A stretch of 64,000 nucleotides of DNA from Zoroaster sp. YZ-2022. Lineage: Eukaryota; Echinodermata; Asteroidea; Forcipulatida; Zoroasteridae. The DNA lies in assembly GCA_029582265.1 (NCBI GenBank), contig CM055816.1, positions 23,523,825 to 23,587,824 on the forward strand, given 5' to 3'. Shown here piece after piece: positions 11,030 through 23,566 of the stretch (position 1 is its first letter; each line of letters begins with the position of its first letter). A model generated the notes under the pieces. The model was not told where the DNA came from and made no database searches. It saw nothing but the letters and a program-made list of their open reading frames with translations. The translations under genes and the position numbers were made by a program.

Positions 11030-12100
11030 ATAACACCTTTAAATGATATACTGTCTCTTTAAGACTTACAATACCATCATACATACAGACTGAAGATGGA
11101 TAACTAATACTAATTTAACAGTCCTAAAATACACCTACAGACAAACAAGTGGACCAAGCAACGAGCAAACAAACCAATCACAATCCAAACCAACAAAGTC
11201 AACCAATCAACAAAACAGTGTTTAAAGCACATGCACAAACAGATATACAGACAAACTGTCAGATATGATACATAAACAAGGACAAGTCAGCGAAATCAAC
11301 TTTTGATCTTTAAACGGGATTTTTAATATTGGTTCGCGGCGTTCAAACACAAAAAGAAAGCTTACCCATATTTGTGTGCTATACAAATCGTTAAAATTGC
11401 GTGCAAGCACGATCACAGGGATAGAAAGACAAATATAGCCAAGGCTTGGAGGATGAGATGAAACGGATGTTATTGTGTTTATGCGCGTGGATGATGTAGG
11501 CCTTATTGAGAAGACAAAGGCAGGTTTAGGTACTGATAATCGTACACGTTTATTATTTATATCTACAGAGAAGCTTCTGGAAAATTAGCAAAATATTGAA
11601 AATTAATTTTTACTGGAATGATATGTATCATGCAGAATAATAATTATGAGCTTTTGCGAGTTTGTTGCTGACAGTAAATTCCTTAGCTGAAAAACAGACA
11701 GATAACCGTCTGTGGATCTAGGAATGTATATTGACCATGATACCCTTTGCGGACCTTTTTTGCCTTGTCCCCATCTTTTTGCCTTGTAACCCCTCCCCCC
11801 ATTCGCCGTCAGTGTATCTGCCCTTGCAAAGAGACATTTTGACAAACAAATGATTTTACGAACATTATACTGAACCATCAATCAAACACAAAAGTGATTA
11901 AACACAAATGCACCGACAGACAGAAAGATGACACAAATATGGACAGTCGATCAATTTTACATCATTATTTAATGGACGTTAAAATCACATTATTTTAGTG
12001 CTCACCATAAAACACAGTCTACCTGTGATATAATTATATGCTGAATAAAAGGTTTTAGCAGTTATCATAGTCAAGTATAATTTAACTCTTACAAATGAAT
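11030..12100 (+). repeat. module C of the ~11-kb unit
   Basis: Noncoding segment found in four paralogous copies: here, and inverted at 47880-48945, 58015-59105 and 60545-61650. Shared strings include GATCATAGGG-type C-rich text, GAAGACAAAGGCAGGTTTAG and CATTCGCCGTCAGTGTATC. Its boundary with the LINE fragment is constant in all copies, so the LINE was already truncated here when the unit multiplied. Confidence 0.8.
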
Positions 12101-12116
12101 ATTATGTGTGAAACCT

Positions 12117-13493
12117 TGTTTTTTAACTTAATTCTCGTACAATATGATATGTTTCTCGATGACTATATTAAAAGTACTGAAGTAGAATCAATATTTATTA
12201 AAGTAAATAGACCTTACAAAAAACCCATTATTGTTGGAACCATGTAGGCCCTATCGCCCTCCATCCAAAGGTGTAGATTATTTTAATTCTATGTTGGATG
12301 TTTTGGAAAAGGTTCTTGTTGAACATGACGTTATATTGTTGGGTGACCTAAATTATGATTATAAATTTGATGAATCTCTAAGTAATAACAACGTGTTTTA
12401 TGGAACAATTGTTCAGTTTACGCAATTAATCAGAGAACCAACAAGAGTCACAGATACTTCTTCAACTTTAATTGATGTTATTTTGTCCACCAATGTTACT
12501 GAACATAAGACTTCTGGTGTTATTAAGGTTTCACTTAGTGATCACTTCCTTACATACACTATTTTAGATGGTAAACCGGTTACTAAACAACAAAGGGTTG
12601 TTACTACTAGAAATTATAACAAGTTTGATGCAAGTATATTTTGTGATTCATTGAATAATGCAATATGTGATTTAGATACTCATCTGTCTCGTAACGATAC
12701 ACCACTGGATACTACATGGGATATGTTTAAACACACCTTTAATAATATTTCTGAAAAACATGTACCATTAAAAAATGTGAGAGTAAGAGATCGTTGTAAT
12801 CCTAGGATAACAAGGGATATTATAATACTCATGAATGAAAGAGATTTCCTTCATAGGAAAGCTATTAAAAATGCGTGTAGTGATACATGGAAACAGTATA
12901 AATTAAAAAGAAATCAAGTTGTTCATGAAATTGAAAAAACTCAACGTGAATTTTATAAAACACAAGTTACCAAAAATAATGGTCAAAAACACAATATGTG
13001 GAAAATACTTAAAACTTTAACTGGGTCAAATGTAGTCTCTTCACCAAATAATATTGATGTTGAAAAATGTAATAATTATTTTGCCACAATTGGGTCTAAG
13101 CTAGCTACTAAATTCAATGAGAAGGTTGATTACAAGTGGGAGTTACCAGAGAGTATTTACACCTTTAAACTTGAATCAATTAGCACCGATGTAGTGCTCG
13201 AACAACTTAATAAACTAAAGAGTAAATCAAATCTAGATGTGTTGAATATGGACTGTAAACTGCTTAACATTGGAGCACCTATTATAACACCTTTGTTAAC
13301 TAAAATTTTTAAATAATGTCAATAAATGAAGCTAGTGTCCCAGAAGATTGGAAATTTGCTAAAGTCACTCCCATTTATAAAGGTAAAGGTTCTTTTGAGG
13401 ATTATGGAAATTATAGACAGATCTCTGTAACAAGTCATGTAGCCTATCTAAAATTATGGAAAAGATTATTTTATCGCAACTAAAAGAATATTT
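12117..13493 (+). pseudogene. CR1-like LINE: endonuclease C-terminal half and start of reverse transcriptase
   Basis: The reading frame starts about 12117 (DDYIKSTEVESIFIKV), is broken by a 7-base insertion (GTAGGCC-like, 12244-12251) and continues as the 361-codon frame 12231-13316. That frame has the APE-endonuclease signatures YRPPS, LLGDLNYD (catalytic D/N motif) and SLSDHF (catalytic histidine). A K/R-rich linker (KLKRNQVVHEIEKTQREFYK, MWKILKTLTGSN) follows. Then comes the first RT block: LNKLKSKSNLDVLN, a stop at 13315, then INEASVPEDWKFAKVTPIYK and DYGNYRQIS. The 5' end is missing (no first half of the endonuclease), stops are present, and a TIR element interrupts it at 13494. In a live LINE this protein nicks target DNA and reverse-transcribes its own RNA there. 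Paralogues at 46620-47760 and 56624-58015 share the same structure. Confidence 0.85.
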
Positions 13494-14073
13494 GTGACCC
13501 GCTCTACAAAAAAGGGTATTATGTCGCACAAATAAACAAATTAGTTATATATAAATAGTTGAATTGGTCACATTACAAGCTTTAATTTGGTACAGGTTTG
13601 ACCCCTGTGGCATTTTGCATTCTGGAGATATATTAATACTTTGCATATTCATATTTTACAATGTAACGAAAGTGCTTTCAGAGATACAGCCCTTTAAACA
13701 TACTAAGTGGAAAAAGAAATGAGCTAAAATTAAACTCTCTTGAATGCCCATAGCAACAGTTATGTTATTGATAGCGGGTGTTAAAACCGTATCACTACGA
13801 AAGCATAACATTGGTGGTTTTTCCCTCTAAAACGGACAAAGAGTAAAACAAAAGACGAAAAAATGCACAAAAACATTTGTTTTTTCATCTTTATTCATCA
13901 ATATTAATATTTCTGAAAATAAATTAAGAAAATATTGATATTATAGAAGCCAACAAACCGAAAAAAAAAAAAAATCAGTTTGTGAAGATTTGTTCACCCG
14001 TCTCCACATAGAACAGCCCTTTACGTGTAATAGCATAGCGCGACTTAATACCCTTTTTCGTAGAGCGGGTCAC
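13494..14073. mobile_element. TIR element (MITE E), 580 bp, inside the LINE
   Basis: The terminal inverted repeats, GTGACCCGCTCTACAAAAAA and GTGACCCGCTCTACGAAAAA, extend to about 34 bases through GGGTATTA. The flanks are ATTT on both sides, a likely 4-bp target duplication. No transposase is encoded, so it is non-autonomous. It sits at the same LINE position in the inverted paralogue (54906-56623, itself interrupted), and a truncated piece is at 46338-46615. It therefore predates the unit duplication. The superfamily is not decided. Confidence 0.85.
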
Positions 14074-14337
14074 ATTTATACGACCATCAATTTATAACTA
14101 CTGCACAGTCTGCTTATTTAAAGAACCATTCTACAAACACTGCTATACACAAGGTTGTTTCAGATATTTCAGATATTAACGCTAATGAATCTAATGCTTT
14201 GTGTTTTATTAATCTCCAAAAATTGTTTCGACACTATTGATCATGAAATTTTATTGAAAAAAATGGATAATTACGGTATTAAAGATTTGAGTTTGCAATG
14301 GTTTAATAAAGAATTGGAACAAATGATCTAATTTATT
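14074..14337 (+). pseudogene. CR1-like LINE: RT continuation after MITE E
   Basis: The frame resumes with FITTAQSAYLKNHS-like text, followed by ALCFINLQKLFRHY. Its inverted paralogue at 54642-54824 is less damaged and reads CFNTIDHDILL, then NYGIKDLSLQWFIN. This is the RT palm motif A region, in which the catalytic aspartate position has been lost. The LINE ends here at a junction with module F, so RT motifs B and C (YADD) are absent from this copy. Confidence 0.7.
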
Positions 14338-14394
14338 TCATAATGTTTCGAAATGTTTCTAAATAATAATTTTTCTGCAAACTTATTTTTTTGA

Positions 14395-15290
14395 TGGTTG
14401 GTGATGGTTACATATCCTTTCAAATTGAACACCGGCGTTTTCTCAGCCTACCAGCGCGACAAGCGTCAGTCTGGGCATCGAGGATCCCCAGAGACCTCGC
14501 TCGGCTTCGCCGAAGCCGTTTACGTACACTGGCTACAGTGTGTGAAACTACCACACTGTGTATGGATGCAGGTGTGATGAATGGTTTGGGAAGCCTCCTT
14601 TTAATTATTGAACTACCCAAACTTCCCCTTGTGGAAAATGTATTAAATTTGTTGATTTCGTATCCCTCTTAATAATTATGTTTTTCCATTAATAAATTAA
14701 ATGGAAACTAATTTCTTGTTGAAATAAAAGTTGATCTCATTATGTAATTGGACAGACGTTTTTTCTGCAAATTTATTTCTTGATCTTGTGCTGATGGCAA
14801 GTATACATATAGTTAACAAGTAACTTGTTCTTTATTTCAAATTGAACACCAACGTTTTCTCACCCTGCCAGCGCGGCAGAACCAGTCCGGACACCGGGAC
14901 GAAATCCTGAAGACCTCGCTCGAATATACTCACATGAGTATGCACGTGTATTTGTATATACGTGTATACGTGTGTACACGAAGAAACACGAACATGCCTC
15001 GGAATTTTCTGTTTCAGATGCGAATAGCTCAGAAATATCATTCTTTGATATATCAATTGATATGGGCAGATACTGCAGTCCTCGCCAAAGATAATTACGT
15101 TGATATAATGTCTACAATTACATCGGGACAGCAAAACTGAGTCGTGTGTTAAGTTATAAAGATGTTTATTTTTCTTTTATTGTGAACAAGGTAATACATC
15201 AAACTAGAGATGTTTCTCTTTTTGAACAGACCTCAGATCTGCCTGTATATATTCCGTAAGGGCTCCTGCTAAAAAGTATGCAAAATTATT
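14395..15290 (+). repeat. module F and an appended partial second F head
   Basis: 14395-14830 matches 6210-6660. At 14838 the sequence restarts with CAAATTGAACACC and diverges after CGAAATCCTGAAGACCTCGC into a region with GTGTATACGTGTGTACACG. The run is mirrored at 53700-54590. ACACGTATATAC-type alternating purine-pyrimidine text occurs at 14935-14985. Confidence 0.65.
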
Positions 15291-15299
15291 GTGGTTTGA

Positions 15300-15649
15300 T
15301 CTAATTTTATAATAACAAGAAATCGCATCCTCTTCTTTTATTTATTTATTTCTGATATTTTATCAGGGTATCGCGTTCACATAACATGTGGTCTCCCTTG
15401 TGGCCCTGGGAATTAAAAGGTAATTCAAAAGATAAAATTAAAATGATCAATAAACAATAAACATAATAAAACATATAAACAAATAAAACTAAAATAAAAT
15501 ATACAATTAATAACTAATTCAGTTACAAACAAAACCCACTGTGGTAAGAAATATATAAGTGAAATAAAACATTATGTTCATTGTATAAAAGGTACTTGAG
15601 TTGATAGAGATAATCAAATGTTCCTAATTATTGTAAAGTCTATGCACTT
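15300..15649 (+). repeat. retroposon-like 3' tail and A/T-rich sequence
   Basis: Contains TTTCTGATATTTTATCAGGG and CCTTGTGGCCCTGGGAATT, then an AATAAA-rich run. The layout (GC-rich line followed by A-rich tail) looks like a non-LTR element 3' end, but I cannot name the family. The paralogue lies inverted at about 53290-53660. Confidence 0.4.
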
Positions 15650-15748
15650 CATACACTCTAAAAACAGATTGGTTAAAAACTACCAATTTAAATGGTTAAC
15701 ACTTTATTTTAACCGAGAGATTGATCAATGTGGTTTTAAGAGTGTATG
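15650..15748. mobile_element. small MITE with CACTCT ends
   Basis: The ends CATACACTCTAAAAACA and (complement) CATACACTCTTAAAACCACA are imperfect inverted repeats about 18 bases long enclosing about 60 bases. The inverted paralogue near 53235-53290 has lost one end, so the element predates the duplication. The CACTCT start recalls hAT-type MITEs but no clear 8-bp duplication is visible. Confidence 0.5.
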
Positions 15749-16930
15749 TTGGTTGTATTATTTATTTAGTGCCTGATGTGTTTGTTGTATACGTTATTAC
15801 CACATGAAATCATTGAGCCGTATAGAAGTATTACCCTAACTCTCGCTTTATCATTCATTGTGTTCAAATCGAGCGACCCAACACACCTCATCCGTCGATC
15901 GAGAAAATAGGCCTATACACCGACTCACTTTGCTAATCAGGTGAGGGATATTGAGATTTGTTGTTTGTGTACGATTGTTTGACCCTCAAGTGGATAGGGA
16001 ATGGACGGTGAGGGACCGGAGCTGGCTTTCAAAACGAATATTCGAGAGCACCGAGGTGCATGTAGTTGTACCACCTCAATTAACCTATCGCCAGCATCAT
16101 CACCCAAGCCAATCTCCAATTCTTTTAACAAGCAAATTTGTCTTACCTTTTATTTCTTAGATCAATCCATATTGAGATGTTATGATCATGGTCAATTTCT
16201 TTTGAGTAAGAGTGGTTGGAGGAAATGATTAATGTTAGTCATCAAATTGCCTGGTAAATAGTCATATACACTTAACAACAGCAATATTGAACATGGAGCA
16301 AATAGAGTCGGGCAATTTATTTGTATAACGCTGAAACACGAAGGACCTAACTGAAGAAGATATATGTTATTTATTATACAAGAAAATATAATTCAGTTTT
16401 ATTAATTGGCATTCATTTGTCACATTTTTATTTTCAATTCTCAGGCAAGGGTATGATTGCATTATGTGCAATGTTGAAGGGATGGAACAACAATATTTGT
16501 AAAATGATGGCAAAACTGCTTCTCTTTGAATCATTTCAATTTTAATTTTGTTTAATACATTCTTTGTTTCATCAGTTTTAGGGGGACGTTTTGCCAATAT
16601 CTTTCTTAAAAATGGCAGTTCCTCAGACTAAATAGTTTATTGTGAAGATTGATTCCATCATCAGCTTTATACCAACTAAGTTGTATATTAACATTCAACT
16701 ACTTGGGTATTTTTTAATTAGTTTTTTAAATATCAGTTCTATAACCTACCTTTAAAACAAAAATATTAAATTCAATAAAATTTACATTAGGCCTACTCTG
16801 TGTTGTGTGTTTCATTATAATTTTCCATTCTTGATCAATCGCTTGCGACTGGTTCTTTTGAAATTGAATGTACCTGACGACGTTTTCAATTAGAACTTAC
16901 TTATTTTCCAAGAGGTTTTGGCTAATTGAA
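15749..16930 (+). repeat. unit segment with modules H and I and the end of G
   Basis: 16260-16380 is module H, 16380-16820 module I and 16820-16930 the start of G (GATCAATCGCTTGCGACTGG). All of it is mirrored at 52100-53230. TAGGCCTA octamers are at 15908-15915 and 16788-16795. Short frames (15951-16160, 16367-16597) are not supported as genes. Confidence 0.65.
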
Positions 16931-17767
16931 GGGGTTCAAATAAGCCTTGCTATAGATGCAACAAAAATCCAACGTCAGAAAAGTGTTAAGCCTGCTGCTG
17001 CTGGTCGCAACTAAATCTATCAGCTAGAACAATTATGTTTCTTTTGTTTACTACTGTGGGCAATATGATCCATTATAATGTAAAAGTTTTTGTTGAATTT
17101 AAGCATGGTTAGGGATATTAGCCCCATCTTATGTCAATTTCGCCAATTTAAATACAGCGTCATTCTGTTTCGCGCGAAATTAAATGTTGCTCAAAATCAT
17201 CATTCAGTTTCCTTTTTTAAACAAAAAAACATCCAATTTAACAATCCACTCGAACAACATTCAAATTTGCAGGAGCTTTTCGACGGTTAAGGGAAAAACC
17301 ATATGAATGGACAATAATAAACCAGGATAGAAATCATAAAGACACACTCAAACAATAAAACAGATTATAATGAAACAGTCCAATATAATATAAATGTTAC
17401 AGAATTAGGCCCAGGTCAGAATCCAATATAGATTGTAATCAGAGAAAAAACAAAACAAAGTGTGATAAAAAAAGACCGATAGGGCCTATATACAGTGTAC
17501 GAGAAATGCACATGAATAAAGAAAACTAAATAAAGAAAACTAAATTAAGTTTGAATTAAAGTAAAGATGTGAAACGTATTCAGTTGTCTTGTACAATTAA
17601 TCTAGGCCTATTTGTTTGCATTTGTTTCTCGTATTTGTTTGCATTTGTTTCTCGTATGTTTTGTTTGCAACCAAACGTACCTATAAAAAACAAGATATGC
17701 GTATACATAGTCCGTCTGATGGCTGGGCTGCGATTCTTAGAAGTGTGTGTATGTGGGGGTGGGGTGG
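16931..17767 (+). repeat. unit segment preceding the second A copy
   Basis: Mirrored at 51256-52100. It includes a short direct repetition of TTTGTTTGCATTTGTTTCTCG near 17608-17655 and a TAGGCCTA octamer at 17603-17610. A G-rich run at 17748-17765 corresponds to a long C-run at 51290-51315 in the paralogue. No gene seen. Confidence 0.6.
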
Positions 17768-18530
17768 GAATAGAGGGACACTGTATGTCACCCAATAATT
17801 ATGTCCCGCCTATAATTATCACCGAAAATAACCCGTTCACATCGCACAAATAATTACATTGTTCTGTTTTATTACAGACAACCCGTTAGCCTATTTAATT
17901 ATATTTTGTTTCTAAAAGACTTATCATGCCCATATCCGGTATCCCTAGGCATACAATCCCAGTAGCTTAGCATGAAATCAAGATTGAATCAAAAACTTTG
18001 AAATTCACAAATATTTTGAGAGTGTTAAAACATAATAATAAAATAACACTTTCAAAGAACTTTGGGGATTTCTGGGCTGGGGCTGGGGTAGGGCATGGTC
18101 GGCGATCCGGGGACAGGGATATGTCCCACCCACCACCCCAATATTTATGACAGGGACAGTAATGGCTGCAATACCCCCATGAAGTATCTTCCCCCTTAAA
18201 GACACAAATTATTACATTATTCCATTGGTTTTTACAATTACAGACATCACTATCAGCGTCTTTACTTCGGGACATTTTGTTTCTACAAATCTGTATGTTC
18301 ACCATTCATCATTTTTTGGTTTGCATATTTGAAAAAGAAACCAAAAAAAAATAGGAATAGAAATTTTCAAAAATAATACTAACACATTTTCAGAACACAC
18401 ATAATATATTCCATCGTATTTGTAATTACAGACATTAGCGTATAAACCTATTATTCCCAAAACTCACGTGACAAAGTAAAAAAGAAAAAGAAATGAAACT
18501 TCAAATTATTCAAGCGAGGGTGGATTAGTC
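17768..18530 (+). repeat. module A, second direct copy
   Basis: Nearly colinear with 6661-7436 with scattered small indels. After it the sequence leaves the unit and enters module P, so the left locus carries a single unit bounded by two A copies. In the inverted locus the same A (50516-51255) is followed directly by another minisatellite-B-C series, which is the arrangement of a head-to-tail tandem. Confidence 0.75.
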
Positions 18531-19195
18531 TAAATGGCTTTTCCTTTTTAATAGCGTAAATTGAATCGTGTAGTTATTCATACCAGTAGGAGTTTGCAAT
18601 GGACCCGGAACTGACAGGTTGACATTTCGCAATAGTTCGCAGATTTTGTCTTCTTATTTTCCAGCTAGCCAACATATTCATCTCTTAACCCTGTGATGTG
18701 GTGAATTGTCCATTGGATATAATAATCTTGGTCCTGTTTATTTTGAACCTTGAATCCCGCAACACCTGCCTCATTGCTAAGGATGTTATATAATACGTTG
18801 TAACAACAATTTAGCGGAAATTTTCAATGAAAGAAAAGAAATAGCAACTAACAACTAATGCAATTAATCAAATATAAAACTTGAACATTTTCTTCAATTT
18901 CTCGGAAATTTCATTCAATCGCTTAATAATTATTGAAGGTAGGCAAGTATAATTCTGCCTACTTCCACGTACACAAAATGCATATAACTTATGAAAGGAA
19001 GACAGAGCGGGAGGTATGATCTTACCACACTGGATCTATCATTTTCAAAACTTATATGCGTACATACGCGCGTATTGAAAAGCACGCACATTTGTTTCAA
19101 CTTGTGACTCCAAAGCAATGTAATTCAATGTAAGTTAGTTACAAAGACTGAACTGTTTTCCATGATTTCCAAAACGATTATATCTGCTTGACATA
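18531..19195 (+). repeat. module P, first copy
   Basis: Shares GAGTTTGCAATGGACCCGG, TGACAGGTTGACATTTCGC and ACCCTGTGATGTGG with 19910-20610. Noncoding. The second copy is about 1.38 kb downstream in the same orientation. Confidence 0.7.
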
Positions 19196-19909
19196 TGGAG
19201 CCATTGGGTTGTATTTCTTTATTCTTTTACAAAACATATAACACTTAACGATTTCTTCAGAATTCTATAAAGAAAAGTGGGCAGTATACATTTGTGTACG
19301 TAGACAGAATAACAACGAGAAAAATAAAACAAATTAAAATCCTACATATCTCAATTGGGAATGTCCCAGTTTTGGGAATCTAGGGGTTCCGGGGAGTCGG
19401 GAGAGATCCAGAGTCGTGGTAGGGGAACTAGGTTACCTAGGGTCCTACTTATACCGTCCCTCTCGTCGCTGTCTCTCTCTAGAAATCACTGCCACTTTTA
19501 AACCTTATAAAAATATTTTGCTACTTTCAATTGGTAGGTTTAACATGTTGACACGTGCACGTGTTTCATCCTCATGTGATTCTGTCACACATTTTTCTCA
19601 ACTAATCATCAATCCCATTTTTAATTTGCAAAATGGAGTAGGGCCTATAGGACAATTAATGTTATTATTGTTGAAATTATTGTTTTATTCACTTTACATT
19701 GGATTGTTGTTAGTAATAATTGTAGCTTTAAACATGTGAGTAAAGGTTAATCCGTTTTATCAATATCACATTTTTTGGGTGGTTGTGATATTGGTCGTCG
19801 TAAATATCCTAGTGGAATTTATAAGAGAGCGTAAAATCTCGCAATAATATTATTTAAATCCATCCGCAAAGGGAAACGCTAATTGCTAGGCCATTAATTA
19901 GGTTCTAAA
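19196..19909 (+). repeat. module J, first copy, and unassigned flank
   Basis: 19196-19520 matches 21600-21900 and 25975-26290 (CAGAATAACAACGAGA, TTTCAATTGGGAATGTC, AGGGGTTCCGGGG). 19520-19909 has no gene; the 107-codon frame at 19416-19739 crosses the repeat border and lacks domains. Confidence 0.55.
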
Positions 19910-20640
19910 TTAGCTTTCCTTTTATTAAGCGTAAATTGAATCTTGTTGTTATCCATACCAGTAGGAGTTTGCAATGGACCCGGAACTGACAGGTTGACAT
20001 TTCGCCAATAGTTTGCAGATTTTGTCTTCTTTATTGAAATCAGCTAGCACAAACATATTCATCTCTTCTCAACCCTGTGATGTGGGTGAATTGTCCATTG
20101 GACGTAATCATCTTGTCCTGCTTTATTTTGAACCTTGAATCCCGCAACACCTGCCTCATTGCTATGATGTTATAATACGTTATAACAACAACTTAGCCAT
20201 TTTCTCAATGAAAGAAAGAAGAAATAGCAACTAACAATCCTAAAGCTAATTAATCAAATATAAAACTTTTGAAATTTTCTTCTTAAAATTTTCTCGAAAT
20301 TTCATTAATCACTGCCTTACGTATACACAAATGCATATATATAACTTATGAAGAAGATACAGAGCAGGAGGTATGATCTTTACCACTGGATTTATCATTT
20401 CAAAAGCTATATATGCGTGCATGTACGCGCGTATTGAAAGCACGCACAATTTTGTTTTCAACTTGTGACTCCAAGGCAATAATAATTAAATGTGTTATTA
20501 CAAAGACTGAACTGTTTTCCATGATTTTAAAAAGGATTGTATCGCTTGACATGGTAATAATACATAATAATAAATTAAACATTTCCTATTGCGCTTGTTT
20601 CCATTTAAAATGATCAAAAGCGCATAAAATTAAAATAAAG
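19910..20640 (+). repeat. module P, second copy
   Basis: Direct duplicate of 18531-19195 with small indels, including the GCATATAT...CGCGCGTATTGAAAG tract. Confidence 0.7.
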
Positions 20641-20689
20641 ACACCATTGAATAAAACAGAAATAAATACAAACAAACTCCCCTTTTTTT

Positions 20690-21590
20690 TAATCAGAAGA
20701 ACAAATGAGGTTACAAGCCAGCGCCCAAACCTCCTTTAGTATATGGGCTTGAGTTACGGGTCTGTCCCGCCAGAGGAGTGATCTATGTCAATGTACCCCC
20801 ACTGGCATCGGTGATGTCTCGATCTTTCCCGGAGCACAGAGACGCCCAACCTTTAACCTTAACCTACCTATACTAATTAAAGGAATATAGCCTAACTAGC
20901 TTGGTTCTCATCAAAAGTGTGTAATTAAGGAAATTAATTTATAAATTTAATAACTTCATTAAAAAGGTATGTTTTAATTCTTTACGTTTAAAAGCAGGAA
21001 TCAAGTGTCTGTTCATTGCGAATGTGGCGCGGAGGTGCATTCCAGAGCACTGGGGCAATGCCGATGAAAATGCTCTATATAGCACCCAGCGTAGCAAGCA
21101 TCTTGCCCGTCAGGAGTACTCTAAAATAAGTCCCGTCATTAGCTATGACCTGACGGAGATTATAACGGGAACCTTTGTTAATTACTAATGAAACTTTGTA
21201 TGTACACTGGAGATAAAACCATGGAGTGCCTTTGCAAAGTTACAACACAAGAAAAATGAAATTAATCCTAAACGAAACAGGTAGCCAATGTAATTTATGA
21301 ATAATTGGTGTTATATGTTGAAAACCTAGGTGTGTTGGAACTACAAGTCTGGCTGAAGCTTATTCTTGGTTGTAGTAGTTTGGCTAATTGACTTTTCGGT
21401 AGAACCGTACAATAAGCTGTTACAATAATCCATTCGACTGGTAATGAAAAAGCATGGACTAAGGTCAATACGGAGACTCACGAGATAAAAACTTACTAAT
21501 ACTTCTAATGTTATGCAGATGGAAAAACAGCGTCGAACAAGCCTTTAGAAATATGAATATTCATGGTCAACTTTGAGGTAGCAGTGGTAG
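20690..21590 (-). pseudogene. CR1/L2-type LINE 3' fragment (module K), antisense
   Basis: Read on the minus strand, 21330-21440 gives MDYCNSLLYG and a following lysine/glutamine-rich stretch, the end-of-RT signature of CR1/L2-group LINEs. Frameshifts are evident. The 5'-side text on the plus strand (TCTGTCCCGCCAGAGGAG, GACGCCCAACC) recurs at 23085-23190, and the RT end recurs at 25840-25970. Only the 3' part is present, as expected of 5'-truncated LINE insertions. Confidence 0.6.
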
Positions 21591-21599
21591 CAATGGTAC

Positions 21600-22260
21600 G
21601 CCATATTGGTATATTTCTATTCTTTTACAAAACATACATCACGTCCAAGTATAACACTTCATGATTTCATCTAGAATTCTTTTAAGATAAAGTGGATAGT
21701 ACACATTTTGTACGTAGACAGAATAACAACGAGAGAAAATAAACAAATTGCAAAAAATCCTACATATTTCAATTGGGAATGTCAGTCTGGGCATCTAGGG
21801 TTCCGGGGGATCGGGAGGGATCCAGAGTCGTGTAGGGTACCTAGGTTAGCTAGGGGTCCCACTTATACCATCCTCCTCGCTGTCTCTAGAAATCACTGCC
21901 ACTGCTTTTTGTATCACCTCCCCCATCAGGTCAATTCACGTAAAGGCACAAATGCATTTGCTTGTTGCTATATGAAAACTAATACTAAGTATCATTGGCA
22001 GATCGAGCGAGGAGCCAGGGGAAGATTAGCGGATAAAGGAGGCAGGCAAAGAGGACAAGTGTCCATTCATCACCTTGCAATAAATTCTAATTCCCCACAC
22101 TTTATATATTGTGACCTCTTTTTAGGCAGTTTCGCAATTCTTTTTGATGTCTCATTTTTCATTTCATAGCTACCTGGATCCACCCTTGCTTATAAAAAAG
22201 CGTCAGTACTGTTTGGACTCTGTTATAGATAATATTAGTCTGTGTCATAAAAATCTAGCT
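21600..22260 (+). repeat. module J, second copy
   Basis: Matches 25975-26660 over its length (AAAGTGGATAGTACACATTT, CACAAATGCATTTGCTTG, CAAGTGTCCATTCATCACC, GATAATATTAGTCTGTGTC). The 153-codon frame at 21708-22169 is destroyed by indels in the other copy and is not supported. Confidence 0.65.
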
Positions 22261-23079
22261 GAATCTACAAGTACCTCTCCATAAATAATTTATGTAAGCT
22301 GACTGCGGGTAGGTTGGAGACACTTAATGAAACACTAAAATTGGCCTGTCATCAAAAACGACTTCAAATTTGACGAAATGTTATTACTATAATTTATTAT
22401 ACCGCATGCAAATAATAATGTTACCAGCACGCCATTACCATTAAAATTCAATAGTCTGTTCTCAGTAAGAGCTGAATACTGCATATAATATTTACAAGCT
22501 ACCAGCTACGTGTGGAAACACTTAATTTAATGAGCCATTTCAAGTCCAAAATGCCTTTGACTTAGGTAATTCCTTAATTGTTATAATCTTAAACCATTTG
22601 GTGTATTGATAAGGGTGGTGATTGGGAGACGGAGTTCTTCTACCATACATGTTCTATGTGTTGTCCACCGTTTTGTCAGTGTATTGTTTTACCCCTTCAT
22701 TGCGGGCCCTGCTGCCTGGATTCGCTCTTGGCAGCTAATACAACATTACAATCATCGTAGACTATAATTGACATTTTGAAGAGTTTGAACAATGTCTTGT
22801 ATAAAACGAGGTCAACAAAACTTTTGAAATCTTCTTTGTCTGAAGACCAGTGTTCTATGCCATGATGACATTATAGGGGTAGCCGCTACAATACGGCGTA
22901 GGGTCCGGGGGCCACGTTTAAGGGCCCTGGGAAATTTTTAGGTTCTAGATGCTCTGGAGCAATCTGAGAGGCTATTTAAAGGGCATATTGTATATAATTT
23001 ATAACACAAAACCATATTTTTTTAGACACATACAAATATTTTCTTGCTTTTTCAATTGGTAGGTTTTAACATGTCAGTA
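22261..23079. other. no gene seen; short inverted match to 32.8 kb
   Basis: 22280-22380 contains a string (GGCCTGTCATCAAAAACGAC) whose reverse complement is at 32805-32880, indicating another dispersed repeat. The rest is unassigned. Confidence 0.4.
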
Positions 23080-23566
23080 TGGGTTTACGTCTGTCCCGCC
23101 AGAGGAGGATCTATGTCAATAGTACCCCACTGGCATCAGTGATGTTCCCTGATTCTTTCCCGGAGACAGACGCCTTTAACCTACCCATACTAATTAAAGG
23201 AATATAGCCTAACTAGCTTGGTTCTCACATCAAAAAGTGTACTATGAAATTAATTTAAAAGCTTCATTAAAAGGTATGTTTTAATATTACGTTTAAAAGC
23301 AATCAAGTGTCTGTTCATTGCGAATGTGGCGAGGAGTGCATTCCCAGAGCACACTGGGCTGCCAATGAAAATGCTCAAGCACCCTAGCGTAGCAAGCATC
23401 TTACCCTTTAGGGTGCCACTAAAACAAGACCATTACTACTTGACCTGAGATTATAACGGGAACCTTTGTTAATACTAATGAGATTTTTTATGTACACTGG
23501 AGATAAACCATGGAGTGCCTTGAAAGTTAACAAAATAATTTTAAAATTAATCCTAAACGAAACATG
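23080..23566 (-). pseudogene. CR1/L2-type LINE 3' end, antisense
   Basis: The minus-strand frame from about 23560 reads FRINFKIILLTFKALHGLSP, then VYIKNLI and SRYNLRSSSNGLVL. This is the classical C-terminus of CR1/L2 reverse transcriptases. Further stops follow. It is directly abutted by an A-rich/ATT tail (23567-23590), consistent with a second retroposon inserted next to or into it. Confidence 0.75.

Noticed and set aside
6661..18530. Giant LTR retrotransposon with A as LTR
   Set aside because: No TG...CA ends, primer binding site, polypurine tract, gag or integrase frames were seen; the only RT is of non-LTR type. Kept only as an alternative.
21708..22169. 153-codon plus-strand frame
   Set aside because: Lies in module J; the homologous copy at 25975-26660 breaks the frame with indels and no domain is recognisable.
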